This document shows, one piece after another, positions 8,838 through 18,070 of a stretch of DNA of 57,785 bases. Made by a program: the position numbers and the translations under genes. The notes beneath the pieces were generated by a model, which saw nothing but the letters and a program-made list of their open reading frames with translations, had not been told where the DNA came from and did not search any database. This DNA comes from Spirochaetia bacterium. Its GTDB lineage: Bacteria > Spirochaetota > Leptospiria > Leptospirales > Leptonemataceae. The stretch spans positions 1-57,785 of the forward strand of contig VFLI01000021.1 in the NCBI GenBank assembly GCA_009885105.1. Direction: 5' to 3'. Numbering within the stretch: position 1 is the first letter of the stretch; every line of letters begins with the position of its first letter.

Positions 8838-10366
8838 AAACCAGCGGAAGTCTTTTTCAGTTCACCGGCGTATCTATCCTGATATTTCTTGCAGCGGGCA
8901 GCCAGCAGGCCCGGCTGGCGGCTGAGAGCTCATCGGATCCGTCAAAAACTATCAAGTTTATTAATAATATAAACATAGTTTCAATCCTGGGAGGCGCTCG
9001 TTTTGTCCCCGAGCAAATTCCTGCAGGGCCGAAAGAAAGCGCCCGCACCGTCAGCAGCGCCGACGCAGAACTGGCCGGTATTTTTGTACAGCCGGGCATC
9101 ACCGGAATTCGCGGCGGAGCGTTTCTCTTCCGCGGCGCAATGGACCTGGCCGTGCTGGCCGGGCGGCGACGCCTGAGCCTGGAAACAGATGCGGCGCGGA
9201 CGCAATCAGATAAAGAAGAAGCAGTGACATTTCTTCCCGGCGAGGTATACACAGAGTTGCTCTTTTTTCTTTCAAAAGATGACATCCTGGCTCTTCGCAT
9301 CGGCAAAAAGAACCAGAATTCGTCTTTAGAGAAAGCAATGGCCTTTTCTCACGGCGTCCCCCCGGGGCTCTTTCTGCAGTATTCGGGGGGCGCTTTCGGT
9401 GTTTTTGAGCTTTCCCCTTTCTACAGTCCGGCCCTGGGCCGATCGTATTTTTCTCTTAAAGGATCCCAAACAGATTCATGCGGGCTGCACTATGGAGGTC
9501 ACCGCCTGAGTGAAGATCTGCAGGCCTCAAGAGAACTGACCGGCAGCGGAATTCATTACGATTTCTCCTGGAAAATCCTTCGACTGAGAGCCGGGTATGC
9601 GTATCATTCGCAGAAGGAAACTTCATCTCCATCGCCGGGAAAGGACCGGGACTTTATTGAATATACCGAATTCTCCGCCGGACTGGAATACAGGAACCAG
9701 GATTTCTACACCGGCTTCTACATCGCCGGCGAAAGATCTTATGGCAAATACAAAACTGTTCTGCGAAATGACACAGGAACCACGGCCGCCCGCATTGAAG
9801 GCTCGGCTCTGTCCGCGGGCGCTGTCGTCCAGAACGGTGTCTTTTTTCTGGGAGCAGATTTCTTTCTACCGGAAAGCGCTTCAAAAAACAATACTTCGAC
9901 AGCAGGCAGAAAAGCTAAAAGCGGTTATGTCGGTTATGCAGAAGGCATTCTGGACTCGCCGATGCTCGCCGGCGCCCTGAATGCCCGGCCCTTTCCCCGG
10001 CTCTGCCCCGACCGGGAGATGTGTTCCGGATTAATAATAGACCGCGGCATGCCGAACTACTCTTCACATGCGGCCGTATTGCAGATCCGTACAGGGTATT
10101 CGCGCGGCTGGATGATTTCCGGTCAGATCGCTTTTTTCAAACCCCTCGCAGAGCGGACCGACACATCGGTCAATCCTTTCGCCCGGTTGAGAAGGGATCC
10201 CGAGAATATAGAATACAGAGAATTCTCTTTCGAATTCGGCCGCGATTTTCCTGGAAACGGAAAAATTCTTATGAACTATTCTCGTCTTTACAGAGAGGCC
10301 CCTGCCGTTTCGGGCCGCCGATTCGCCGGTGAAAGCATCTACCTGATGATGAGGATAAATCTGTGA
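8834..10366 (+). CDS. Predicted outer-membrane beta-barrel protein
   Basis: A 510-residue protein with a signal peptide (SGSLFQFTGVSILIFLAAGSQQA) followed by many short alternating hydrophobic strands rich in aromatic and glycine residues, such as YDFSWKILRLRAGYAY and YTEFSAGLEYRNQDFYTGFYIAGERSYG. This pattern is typical of a beta-barrel whose edges carry aromatic girdles. The final strand, ESIYLMMRINL, ends in leucine, not the usual aromatic residue. No named family was recognised. It overlaps the lamin-tail gene before it by 4 bases and the HKD lipoprotein after it by 4, so these proteins are probably made together. A role as membrane anchor or export pore for the neighbouring surface proteins is inference only. 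Confidence 0.65.
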   Translation: MKTSGSLFQFTGVSILIFLAAGSQQARLAAESSSDPSKTIKFINNINIVSILGGARFVPEQIPAGPKESARTVSSADAELAGIFVQPGITGIRGGAFLFRGAMDLAVLAGRRRLSLETDAARTQSDKEEAVTFLPGEVYTELLFFLSKDDILALRIGKKNQNSSLEKAMAFSHGVPPGLFLQYSGGAFGVFELSPFYSPALGRSYFSLKGSQTDSCGLHYGGHRLSEDLQASRELTGSGIHYDFSWKILRLRAGYAYHSQKETSSPSPGKDRDFIEYTEFSAGLEYRNQDFYTGFYIAGERSYGKYKTVLRNDTGTTAARIEGSALSAGAVVQNGVFFLGADFFLPESASKNNTSTAGRKAKSGYVGYAEGILDSPMLAGALNARPFPRLCPDREMCSGLIIDRGMPNYSSHAAVLQIRTGYSRGWMISGQIAFFKPLAERTDTSVNPFARLRRDPENIEYREFSFEFGRDFPGNGKILMNYSRLYREAPAVSGRRFAGESIYLMMRINL

Positions 10367-12066
10367 AATGCTTTTTAATCTCAATTCTCGCCGCAATCTC
10401 TCTCTTCTGCGGCGGATCAAAAACATCCCAGGATCGATTGTCCTGGCTGTACCTTAATGCGCGAAATCATTTTGCGTTCAGCCGGCCGGATCCCGGAGCG
10501 CCGGCGGCTCTGGTCGAACGTCCGCGAAGCATGCTGGTTAATCTGATTCGAGAATCTCAAAATGAGATTTTAATCTGGTGCTATGAGTTTGACGAACCGG
10601 CCATCATAGAGGCGCTTGCTTTCGCGCGTCAGAGAGGCGTCAGCATTCGCATCATCGGCACGTCTGATTATTCCTACAAAAAACTGGAAGCAGCGGGACT
10701 GCCTGTGTTCCCCAGAAAAAAGAGCGGCCTGCAGCATTCCAAAATCATGCTTTTCGATCAGAAAAGAATTTTCTCCGGCACGGGCAATTTTACAATCAGT
10801 GATTTTTTCCACAGCAATAACGCTTTTTTCTATCTGGAATTGACGGGGGCAAACGCGTCGAGAATCAAACAGATGCTGGAGACAGAAGGAACTCTGTCGC
10901 CGCCTGTCTGGCTCGATTTCAACGGCCGCCTTCTGGTTTCTCCCGGACGCGGAAGGCTCATTCAGACGCAGCTTGTGAAGGCAATTCTCAGCGCGAAATA
11001 CAGTATACAATTCATGATTTTCAGCCACACGGATCCTGTGATAAGCTCAGCGCTTCGCTTCAAAGCCGCGCAGGGCATTTTGGTCGAGGGGATTTATGAC
11101 GATCCAAACAATAAAGGGATCGTCGAGCCCGGCAGTGAAGCGGATAAAATAAACAGCTCTCTCGGCGCTCTGCCATCGGCCATATATCTGGACGGGAACA
11201 GATCCGTATTTGAGAAGGATGAGATTCTGCGCGGAGGCCATCTGCATCACAAAACGATAATCATTGATGAGCATCGCGTGCTGACCGGATCTTACAACTG
11301 GTCCGCCGGAGCCAGGGACAGCAACATGGAAATATTCTTCGATTTTTCTTCCTTTGACGCCGCCGCTGTCTTTATAGAGGAATTTGACAGGGTGCGCGCG
11401 GCCGCCTTTCCTCTTGCCCGTCCGCCCGCAATCGCTGACCAGGGCGGTCGATTGTCCTTCGTGAATGGAAGTTTCTGCGCTGAAAGCGCACCGTCCGAAT
11501 TCACCGTGTTTTCCGGGAGTCGTCATTTTTTTCGCGCCGAACATTTTCGCCCCGCGAATCCTTCGCAGGGATGCCTTCGCCTTGCAGATGGTCAGGATAT
11601 TTCCGCAGGCGTATTCGGCGCTTCGCTGTCACCGGACCTGGCCCCGGGGTCTTCTGTTGAACCGGCGGTATATTCTTTCGGATATTCCGCGGCGAGAAAC
11701 TCGCCGGGCGCCGCTTCCGATCTGCCCTGCGAAAACGTGGAATGCAATGGCTTTACTTTCCGATCCCGGCCCTCTGAGGGATGGATCTGGACGCAGCCAG
11801 CCGTCGTCGGTGCGGAGTATATTCGTTTCTGGACACAAACCGGCATTACATCAAGAATCGCTCTTACCCGGACCGGCCCGGGCTTATATTCTTTCCCTGC
11901 CGTCTTGATCAAATCCGATGCCCTGGTTTTTCTAGAAAGCGGTTCAGGCGCACATTACGCCGGATGCCTGGCATCGGGAGGTCTGCCCCGGGCTCTGAAA
12001 CAATTCATGGATGCGCTGGAATATGCCTCGGATCAGAATCCTGTCTGTGCCGATATTAATAACTAG
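10363..12066 (+). CDS. Lipoprotein with two HKD motifs (phospholipase D/nuclease superfamily)
   Basis: A 567-residue protein starting at GTG 10363, preceded by GAGG and overlapping the previous stop. The signal peptide ends at a lipobox cysteine, C16 (ISLFC). Two complete catalytic motifs are visible: H125-K127-D132 (HSKIMLFD) followed by GTGNFT, and H295-K297-D302 (HKTIIID) followed by TGSYNWS. That pair defines an active PLD-superfamily site, used by cardiolipin synthases, phospholipase D and Nuc-type endonucleases. The GSYNW signature and lipoprotein export favour a secreted nuclease-like enzyme over cardiolipin synthase, which would have membrane helices. The C-terminal 200 residues are a beta-rich domain without clear identity. 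Substrate is undetermined. Confidence 0.82.
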   Translation: MKCFLISILAAISLFCGGSKTSQDRLSWLYLNARNHFAFSRPDPGAPAALVERPRSMLVNLIRESQNEILIWCYEFDEPAIIEALAFARQRGVSIRIIGTSDYSYKKLEAAGLPVFPRKKSGLQHSKIMLFDQKRIFSGTGNFTISDFFHSNNAFFYLELTGANASRIKQMLETEGTLSPPVWLDFNGRLLVSPGRGRLIQTQLVKAILSAKYSIQFMIFSHTDPVISSALRFKAAQGILVEGIYDDPNNKGIVEPGSEADKINSSLGALPSAIYLDGNRSVFEKDEILRGGHLHHKTIIIDEHRVLTGSYNWSAGARDSNMEIFFDFSSFDAAAVFIEEFDRVRAAAFPLARPPAIADQGGRLSFVNGSFCAESAPSEFTVFSGSRHFFRAEHFRPANPSQGCLRLADGQDISAGVFGASLSPDLAPGSSVEPAVYSFGYSAARNSPGAASDLPCENVECNGFTFRSRPSEGWIWTQPAVVGAEYIRFWTQTGITSRIALTRTGPGLYSFPAVLIKSDALVFLESGSGAHYAGCLASGGLPRALKQFMDALEYASDQNPVCADINN

Positions 12067-12067
12067 A

Positions 12068-13057
12068 ATGGAAAAAATAAGTAAATATTTGCTTTCTTTA
12101 TTAATTCTAGCAGCTGTGGCCGCGGGTTCTTCCAATCTTCTATCGCTTGAGAATCCGGAGGCCGAATGCACTGTGTCGATTTTTGCAACGGGCAACTGGG
12201 CCGGAAATTTTGGTATGGACGATGAGGGGCACAGCGGTCTGGCGGCTCTCCATTCACTCGTACAGAGAAAACGCGAACTCCTCCGGACCTCCTGCGGAGG
12301 AGTGGTTCTCCTGCATGTGGGAAATTTCACGGGAGCTTCGAACCAGAGCGAACTGGAAAACCGGCTGCATCCCTGGGAAATGAATCTCGTCCGTTACCTG
12401 GGATTCAGCGCCATGGCGTTTTCTTTCCGAGAAATCGAACTTCTGAAAAGCACAAGGGATCCGGCCCTTCTCTCTCTGCCGGTCGTCAGTTATAATTTAA
12501 GCGCCGCTTTCCCCTCCGCCGCACGCCGGTTTATTTTTGTTCCGGGACGGGAAACCACAGTTCTTGTCTCCGCTCTGACGCCCGGAAATGTCCGCACAGA
12601 CCCGGAGGAACTGGACCGATTGATACAGGAAATGGACAAGCATTCTGGAGTTGATGCCCGTGTAATTCTGCTCAACCGAATCGGTCCGGTTCGTCGTGCA
12701 TCGTCCGAATCCGCAGAAAAAATGGAAACACAGAGCCTTCTGAATGAGAGCGATTTTGTTGACCGGCTGGGCAGCATCAATGCTGTATACAGTTCCCCTT
12801 TTACGATCACGGGCGGGGAAGAAAGCTGGAAACGAACTTTAGTAATAGAAGAAGACGCTCCGCACAATAGTTTTTATACCCTGAACTCCGGAGTTACTGT
12901 CTGCCGCATCCACGGGAGGTCTGTCTGCCAGATCGATCTCAAGTTCCGAAGCAGGAAGTTCACCGGCATGTCGCAGCAGTTCATCGAACTGAACGGCCCC
13001 CGGGAGCCGGGCTCGCGGGTCGAAGGCGACCGTCGTCTATTGCGCATGTACAGATAA
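12068..13057 (+). CDS. Secreted 5'-nucleotidase-like protein lacking metal-binding residues
   Basis: A 329-residue protein with a signal peptide (ISKYLLSLLILAAVAAGSS). ATG at 12068 is preferred to the frame's earlier start at 12011, which would overlap the previous gene by 56 bases. The layout follows the N-terminal domain of UshA/5'-nucleotidases: a short beta strand, a GGLA-like GLAALHSLVQ segment, an AGDTFQGS-like strand, then a MN-LGYDAMALGNHE-like segment. The metal ligands are altered: TGNWAGN (41-47) replaces TND-x-HG, HVGNFTGAS (83-91) replaces AGD-x-F-x-GS, and AFSFREIE (117-124) replaces the GNHE motif. The C-terminal nucleotide-binding domain is absent. It is therefore probably a non-catalytic relative with a binding or structural role in the operon. 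Confidence 0.6.
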   Translation: MEKISKYLLSLLILAAVAAGSSNLLSLENPEAECTVSIFATGNWAGNFGMDDEGHSGLAALHSLVQRKRELLRTSCGGVVLLHVGNFTGASNQSELENRLHPWEMNLVRYLGFSAMAFSFREIELLKSTRDPALLSLPVVSYNLSAAFPSAARRFIFVPGRETTVLVSALTPGNVRTDPEELDRLIQEMDKHSGVDARVILLNRIGPVRRASSESAEKMETQSLLNESDFVDRLGSINAVYSSPFTITGGEESWKRTLVIEEDAPHNSFYTLNSGVTVCRIHGRSVCQIDLKFRSRKFTGMSQQFIELNGPREPGSRVEGDRRLLRMYR

Positions 13058-13111
13058 ATCGTTCAACAGACAAAGCCGCCGCCCGCCCAATCGATATCGG
13101 TTCAGAAAAAA

Positions 13112-13139
13112 TTGCTTGTACTTATAAACCTTGTATGAT
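13112..13139 (+). promoter_or_regulatory. Candidate sigma-70 promoter for coaE
   Basis: TTGCTT at 13112-13117 and TATGAT at 13134-13139 are separated by 16 bases and lie 31 bases before the coaE start, in a 113-base gap after the secreted-protein operon. Each box is one base from consensus. Confidence 0.55.
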
Positions 13140-13170
13140 TCATGTACGTTAACGGATAGTTTCCGGACCG

Positions 13171-13812
13171 ATGAAAGACTGCAAATGGACAAAAGACTAT
13201 TATCTGATCGGTCTCACAGGCGCCATGGGATCGGGGAAATCGGAGGCAGCGCAGTTGTTCCAGGAAGCGGGCGCGATGGTTGTGAAGGCAGATGAATTGG
13301 CCCATGAAGTTCTGCAGAGCCCTGTCCTGAGACCGGCTCTACTGCGGCTGCTGGGCGACGATATCCTTGCCGAGGGGAGGATTTCACGACCGGCCGTCGC
13401 TGCAAAGGTGTTTGGTAACAGTGAAAAACTTGAGAAGCTCAACGGGCTCATCCATCCGGAAGTTCGGAGGCGTTTTACGGAGATTCAATCCGGACTCTCC
13501 GATGGTCAGATTCTGGTCTATGAAGTGCCTCTGCTCTTTGAGGCCGGACTGGCGGATCAGTTCGATCTGACAGTGACCGTGAGCGCTCCGGAAGATGTGC
13601 GGTATGCCCGGGTTAAAGCAAGGAACAACTGGTCCCGGGAGGAATTTCTGGCCCGGGACAGGGCGCAATTACCGCTTACTGAAAAAGAAAAACTGGCCGA
13701 TCTGGTAATAGAGAACACAGGATCGAAAGAAGATCTGGAGGCGGCAGTGGTGGATCTGTTGGAAAAAGTCCGCCGCGCCCGTAAGAGACAGGATCAGGAC
13801 ACAATTCCGTGA
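13171..13812 (+). CDS. coaE: Dephospho-CoA kinase
   Basis: Catalyses the last step of coenzyme A synthesis, phosphorylating the 3'-hydroxyl of the dephospho-CoA ribose with ATP. The 213-residue length is normal. The P-loop GAMGSGKS is at 17-24, followed by the family motif VKADELAHEVL, then the substrate region FTEIQ, the VYEVPLLFEAGL segment and the lid arginines (VKARNNWSREEFLARDRAQ). It is preceded by a good promoter and followed, 36 bases later, by the SPOR gene on the same strand. The last 15 residues are basic and charged and look like a lineage-specific tail. Confidence 0.95.
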   Translation: MKDCKWTKDYYLIGLTGAMGSGKSEAAQLFQEAGAMVVKADELAHEVLQSPVLRPALLRLLGDDILAEGRISRPAVAAKVFGNSEKLEKLNGLIHPEVRRRFTEIQSGLSDGQILVYEVPLLFEAGLADQFDLTVTVSAPEDVRYARVKARNNWSREEFLARDRAQLPLTEKEKLADLVIENTGSKEDLEAAVVDLLEKVRRARKRQDQDTIP

Positions 13813-13848
13813 ACCTGGATTCTGGAACATTGCTAAAGGAGTGACAGA

Positions 13849-14889
13849 GTGAAAAAACGTACTTTCTACATCATCAACCTGGACAGGAATCGCATACTGG
13901 TACTGTCGGTTTTATTTATTGGATTCATACTGGTAGCGTATGCAACGGGACTCCGCATCGGCCGATCTGCGGACTGGATAAATCAGGAACGGTCCGGCGC
14001 ATCGACGCGTCAGATTCCTGAAGATGGACAGCTGGGCCTGGAATCCACCCGCACTGACGGCGTCGCAGAAAATACTGCCGATGAATCCCGTCCTCTTTCT
14101 GACGGACCCGCTCCGGAAGAAGTCTCCAGAGAACCCGCAAGTCCGCCCGTGGACCGGACAGGACCATCTCACAATGAAGATCTGGCAGCCAAAAGAAACG
14201 CTATATCAGACAATCGCGCCCCCTCACGCCGGGACAGAAACACCGCCTCACGTTCTGATAGAAACCGCAGAGACTCCGCAGACCGCAGAAATGAAGAAGG
14301 CCCCGCAAGATCTTCAGCAAGAAATACAGTACAGCGCAGCAACAGCGCCCAATCAAGAAACCGCAGCCATTCGCAGACCGGAACTCAACGCGAAACTCAG
14401 CCTCCCGCAGCATCGCGACCGGGAGCGAACGTGCACACGACAAATACCAATCCGGCAAACCAACCTGCAGCTCCGGCGAATCAATCCGGGCTGAACCGGG
14501 CCGAAAACAGCGCCTCTCGAGTTGCGGCCAATCCGAACTCACGCGCATCCGCGCAGAACAGGCAGAATCCGCGCAGCCCCGTTCTGGAAATTCAGGGCGA
14601 GCGGCCGGCCAGTATGTCTAACGTCGCGCCGGCGGCCAGCACACCGGCAAGCACAGCGAGCGCGCGGTCGTTCACGCTCCAGCTTGGTTTTTTTCAGTCA
14701 AAAAATGCCGCGGACCGAATGACGGACAGTCTCAAGAAACAGGGCTTTCCAGCTTTTGTTGCATCATCACCGCGCGGTCATTCCGTTCGTGTGGGACGAA
14801 TCAACAATATGGCCGAACTTGGAGTTCTCGAGCAGAGGCTGAAGAGTAAAAATTACGCTCCATCGCGTATACCTCTTTCTGGAAATTGA
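13849..14889 (+). CDS. SPOR-domain membrane protein with long disordered linker
   Basis: SPOR domains bind glycan strands stripped of stem peptides and so target proteins to septal or remodelled peptidoglycan. This 346-residue protein starts at GTG 13849, well placed after AAGGAG. Residues 12-34 form one transmembrane helix, residues 40-270 are a low-complexity linker very rich in Arg, Asn, Ser, Ala and Pro, and residues 273-342 are the SPOR domain (FTLQLGFFQSKNAADRM ... HSVRVGRIN). The linker explains the long open frames seen in other registers here. The layout matches FtsN/DamX-like proteins in general, but no specific orthology is claimed. Confidence 0.85.
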   Translation: MKKRTFYIINLDRNRILVLSVLFIGFILVAYATGLRIGRSADWINQERSGASTRQIPEDGQLGLESTRTDGVAENTADESRPLSDGPAPEEVSREPASPPVDRTGPSHNEDLAAKRNAISDNRAPSRRDRNTASRSDRNRRDSADRRNEEGPARSSARNTVQRSNSAQSRNRSHSQTGTQRETQPPAASRPGANVHTTNTNPANQPAAPANQSGLNRAENSASRVAANPNSRASAQNRQNPRSPVLEIQGERPASMSNVAPAASTPASTASARSFTLQLGFFQSKNAADRMTDSLKKQGFPAFVASSPRGHSVRVGRINNMAELGVLEQRLKSKNYAPSRIPLSGN

Positions 14890-14942
14890 TGCTCCGTCCG
14901 CCGGGAGAACCTGCGGACCTATTCTAACAAGGATTATTTAGC

Positions 14943-15617
14943 TTGTCACAGAATGCCCCTACCGCGCCTGTAAACCCGGTGACGCCAGAGGAGAAAGAGG
15001 CAGCGGCTCTGGTCGTAAAATTGACCATAGACCGCCTGGAAACAACGTACTCTGATTTCATATTGGATCAGAAGGGATTTGACCAGATACCGAGCTTTTT
15101 TCGGGATCATCTGTATTCCCCGCCCAATAAAGAAGCACGGGATGCCGCCCTTGACAATTTATACCACAAACTCAGGTCAGTAACGGGACCTGAGATGACC
15201 GAAAATATTCACAAACTGGTTCTTGTGAACAAACTCACAGATGACCTGGACCTGGAAACCGGACGCGCTCTGATTCAAGGCCCTCTGAAAAAACTGAAAA
15301 ACAGAATAGAACTACTGGGTCTGGAGCATCTTTTGACGGCGATTGGCATGGTGGGCAGATATGAAGACCGTCTGCGCCAGATCGAAATGATCGGAGACTC
15401 ACTCACTTTCTTTTTTTCTCTGTCAAAGCTGCCGCTTATAAAACTGGTAATGGCCCCGATCAAGGTCGCCGCATCTCTCGTCGGAGCCATGGAATTGACG
15501 CAGACCATGGAAGCCGGTTACAATCTTTCCCGAAATATTAAAGATATGAAACCTTTTGTGGAAGCATTTACCGCAAGGGAAACAAAACAGCTGAAAGAAC
15601 TTCTGGGTCGAACCTGA
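14943..15617 (+). CDS. Conserved hypothetical protein, helical
   Basis: A 224-residue protein beginning with TTG 14943, placed ten bases after an AAGGA ribosome-binding site. It is mostly alpha-helical, with no signal peptide. A moderately hydrophobic stretch at about 155-187 (FFFSLSKLPLIKLVMAPIKVAASLVGAMEL) could be an amphipathic or membrane-associated hairpin. I did not recognise a family. It sits between the SPOR gene and polyphosphate kinase on the same strand; the ppk frame begins 2 bases after its stop, which suggests co-expression with ppk. Confidence 0.7.
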   Translation: MSQNAPTAPVNPVTPEEKEAAALVVKLTIDRLETTYSDFILDQKGFDQIPSFFRDHLYSPPNKEARDAALDNLYHKLRSVTGPEMTENIHKLVLVNKLTDDLDLETGRALIQGPLKKLKNRIELLGLEHLLTAIGMVGRYEDRLRQIEMIGDSLTFFFSLSKLPLIKLVMAPIKVAASLVGAMELTQTMEAGYNLSRNIKDMKPFVEAFTARETKQLKELLGRT

Positions 15618-15618
15618 G

Positions 15619-18000
15619 TTGTCTCAGACAGAACTTCCGGAGTCGTGCGATTTTCATGCTATGAAACCATTGAAATTGAGAAAAGCAATCCCGAATTCAC
15701 AAAATTCCGATCCCGGTGATAATCGGGTACTGCCAGAAAAAAAGCCGCGGAAGTCCCGGGCAATTACCGTACCGCTGACAAAGACAAATTTTTCACTCTT
15801 CATCAACAGAGAGCTTTCCTGGCTGTCATTCAACTACCGTGTGCTGGAAGAAGCAGGCAGGCGCGACAATCCACTGCTCGAACGTCTGAAATTCCTCGCC
15901 ATTTCTGAATCCAATCTCAACGAATTTTTCATGGTTCGAGTGGCCGGTCTTCAGCAGGTCGTCGCTTCGTCCATTACAGAGATACAGATGGACGGCCGCA
16001 CACCTCTGGAAACTCTGCAGGAAATTTCACGGCAGGCGCATCATATGACGCAGCTGCAGTACCGGCTTCTCGGCGAAATTTTCGCCGGACTTGCCTCCCA
16101 TGGATTGAAGATTATAGACGATTTTCGCGTTCTGGAACCGCAGGAAAAGAAATTCGTTTCTCAGTATTTTGAAAAAGATGTTTTCCGCATTCTCACGCCT
16201 CTGGCCATAGACCCGGCGCACCCTTTTCCGCACATAGCGAGCGGCAGACTGAATATGGCGGTGACGCTCCGCAGAAAGAACACGCGCGACAGGAATATGG
16301 AGAACTACGCCGTTGTTGAAGTGCCCACTGTTCTTCGCCGTTTCCTTCCTCTGCCCGTGAAACATAAATCGGGAGGAGTGACAGAACGGAAATTTATCGC
16401 TCTGGAAGAAATACTGAAACTGCATGCGGAAGAGCTGTTTTCAGGCAATACAGTTAAAAGCGTTCATGGGTTCACAATAACCCGCAGTTCCGAACTATCA
16501 ATCGATGAAGTCGCATCCGAGAATCTTCTCTCCACAATAGAGGAAGAATTAAAAAACCGGAAGTGGGGCGAAGCGGTTCGTCTGAACTACCGCATCGGCA
16601 TGCCGGCCACCATCCGCGAATTCATCCGCAGCCGTCTGGATCTGGAAGCTGAGGAAATGTACGAAAGACCGGGTATGCTGAACCTCCAGGATTTGATGGA
16701 AATCTTCAATGCCGGGGAGAATCTCAAGGAAGCGCGGGACAAGCCGTTCATCCCCCGCAACGCCGTGCCGCTTGAGAAACCGGAAAAGATATTCTCCGCC
16801 ATACGTAAGAAAGATCTGCTGCTGCACCATCCTTACGATTCTTTTCAGACAGTTGTCGATCTGCTTTCGTTTGCTTCGCGCGATCCGAAAGTTCTGGCCA
16901 TCAAGCAGACTCTTTACAGAACCAGCGGAGACAGTCCCATTGTCAGGTCTCTGATACAGGCGGCGGAAAATGACAAACAGGTTACAGTGCTTGTAGAGCT
17001 GAAGGCCCGTTTCGACGAGGAAAAAAACATCGTCTGGGCGAAGCAGATGGAGAAGCACGGCGTGCATGTTGTGTACGGTCTTGTCGGGCTGAAGATACAC
17101 GGAAAAATGCTGCAGATCATACGCCGGGAAAATGACGAAGTGAAATCGTACGTGCATCTCTCGACCGGAAACTACAATCCGACATCGGCCAAAATTTACA
17201 CCGATGTCGGCATACTGACGGCCAGCCGGGAAATAAACGACGATGTAACGAATCTTTTTCACACACTGACTGGTTTTTCAACGGTTCCAAAACTGTCGCG
17301 CATCGCCGCGGCCCCGATCAATCTGCGCGAGACAATTGTCCGGCTCATTCAGAAAGAAATTACAAACGCCGAGTCAGGAAAGCCGGCCCGCATTCGGGTG
17401 AAAATAAACAATGTTGTGGATCCTGAAATTATTCTGTTACTGTACAGAGCTTCGCGCGCGGGCGTGCAGATTGAGCTCAGCATAAGGGGCATTTGCAGCC
17501 TCAAACCCGGCATACCGGGCGTCAGTGAGAATATACGCGTTGAGTCGATTGTGGGACGCTTTCTGGAGCACAGCCGGATTTTCTATTTTGAGAACGGCGG
17601 CAGTCCAAAGATTTTCCTGTCTTCCGCCGACTGGATGCCGCGAAACCTGAACCGCCGCGTGGAGATCATGTTTCCCGTCGACGACCCGGACCTGATAAAA
17701 AGACTCATAGGCATACTGGACGCAATTTTCAGGGACAATCACAATGCAAGAAGACTGCTTCCCAACGGGACGTATGAAAGGGTCATGCCGAAAAAAAGTG
17801 AACCGCGTTTTTCCTCGCAGAGATTCTTCCGGGAAGAAGCCAATAAAGAATTTGAGGAAAAGGAAAAAGAACGCGAAGAGCGCCGCAAGATGATTTTTCA
17901 GCCGATGATGAATCCGGATATGGCGGAAAAACATCCGGAAACAATCCTGGAATCAGAGGAAGAGCCGCCCGAGGAAATGATTGAAAAACCTGACGCTTAG
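15619..18000 (+). CDS. ppk1: Polyphosphate kinase 1
   Basis: Polymerises the gamma-phosphate of ATP into polyphosphate and can run in reverse. The domain order is complete: N-terminal NFSLFINRELSWLSFNYRVLEEA, head domain, then the two PLD-like catalytic domains. The histidine that becomes phosphorylated is H513 in YVHLSTGNYNPTSAKIYTD, and the second catalytic histidine is H651 in LEHSRIFYF. The C-terminal 50 residues are a charged, Glu-rich extension. TTG at 15619 gives a 54-residue extension before the conserved start; ATG at 15661 is an alternative, and neither has a clear ribosome-binding site. The gene directly follows the hypothetical at 14943 and precedes a DHH phosphoesterase. Confidence 0.95.
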   Translation: MSQTELPESCDFHAMKPLKLRKAIPNSQNSDPGDNRVLPEKKPRKSRAITVPLTKTNFSLFINRELSWLSFNYRVLEEAGRRDNPLLERLKFLAISESNLNEFFMVRVAGLQQVVASSITEIQMDGRTPLETLQEISRQAHHMTQLQYRLLGEIFAGLASHGLKIIDDFRVLEPQEKKFVSQYFEKDVFRILTPLAIDPAHPFPHIASGRLNMAVTLRRKNTRDRNMENYAVVEVPTVLRRFLPLPVKHKSGGVTERKFIALEEILKLHAEELFSGNTVKSVHGFTITRSSELSIDEVASENLLSTIEEELKNRKWGEAVRLNYRIGMPATIREFIRSRLDLEAEEMYERPGMLNLQDLMEIFNAGENLKEARDKPFIPRNAVPLEKPEKIFSAIRKKDLLLHHPYDSFQTVVDLLSFASRDPKVLAIKQTLYRTSGDSPIVRSLIQAAENDKQVTVLVELKARFDEEKNIVWAKQMEKHGVHVVYGLVGLKIHGKMLQIIRRENDEVKSYVHLSTGNYNPTSAKIYTDVGILTASREINDDVTNLFHTLTGFSTVPKLSRIAAAPINLRETIVRLIQKEITNAESGKPARIRVKINNVVDPEIILLLYRASRAGVQIELSIRGICSLKPGIPGVSENIRVESIVGRFLEHSRIFYFENGGSPKIFLSSADWMPRNLNRRVEIMFPVDDPDLIKRLIGILDAIFRDNHNARRLLPNGTYERVMPKKSEPRFSSQRFFREEANKEFEEKEKEREERRKMIFQPMMNPDMAEKHPETILESEEEPPEEMIEKPDA

Positions 18001-18070
18001 AATTATCAGCAGAAACAATGCAATTGTGCCGCGAACCGGCTCGATTCGCTGAATAAAGTATCCAACGCCT

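Noticed and set aside
10363..12066. HKD protein as cardiolipin synthase
   Set aside because: It has a lipoprotein signal and no N-terminal membrane helices, so a secreted enzyme is more likely.
14024..14494. 156-codon plus-strand frame
   Set aside because: Out-of-register reading of the low-complexity linker in the SPOR-domain protein.
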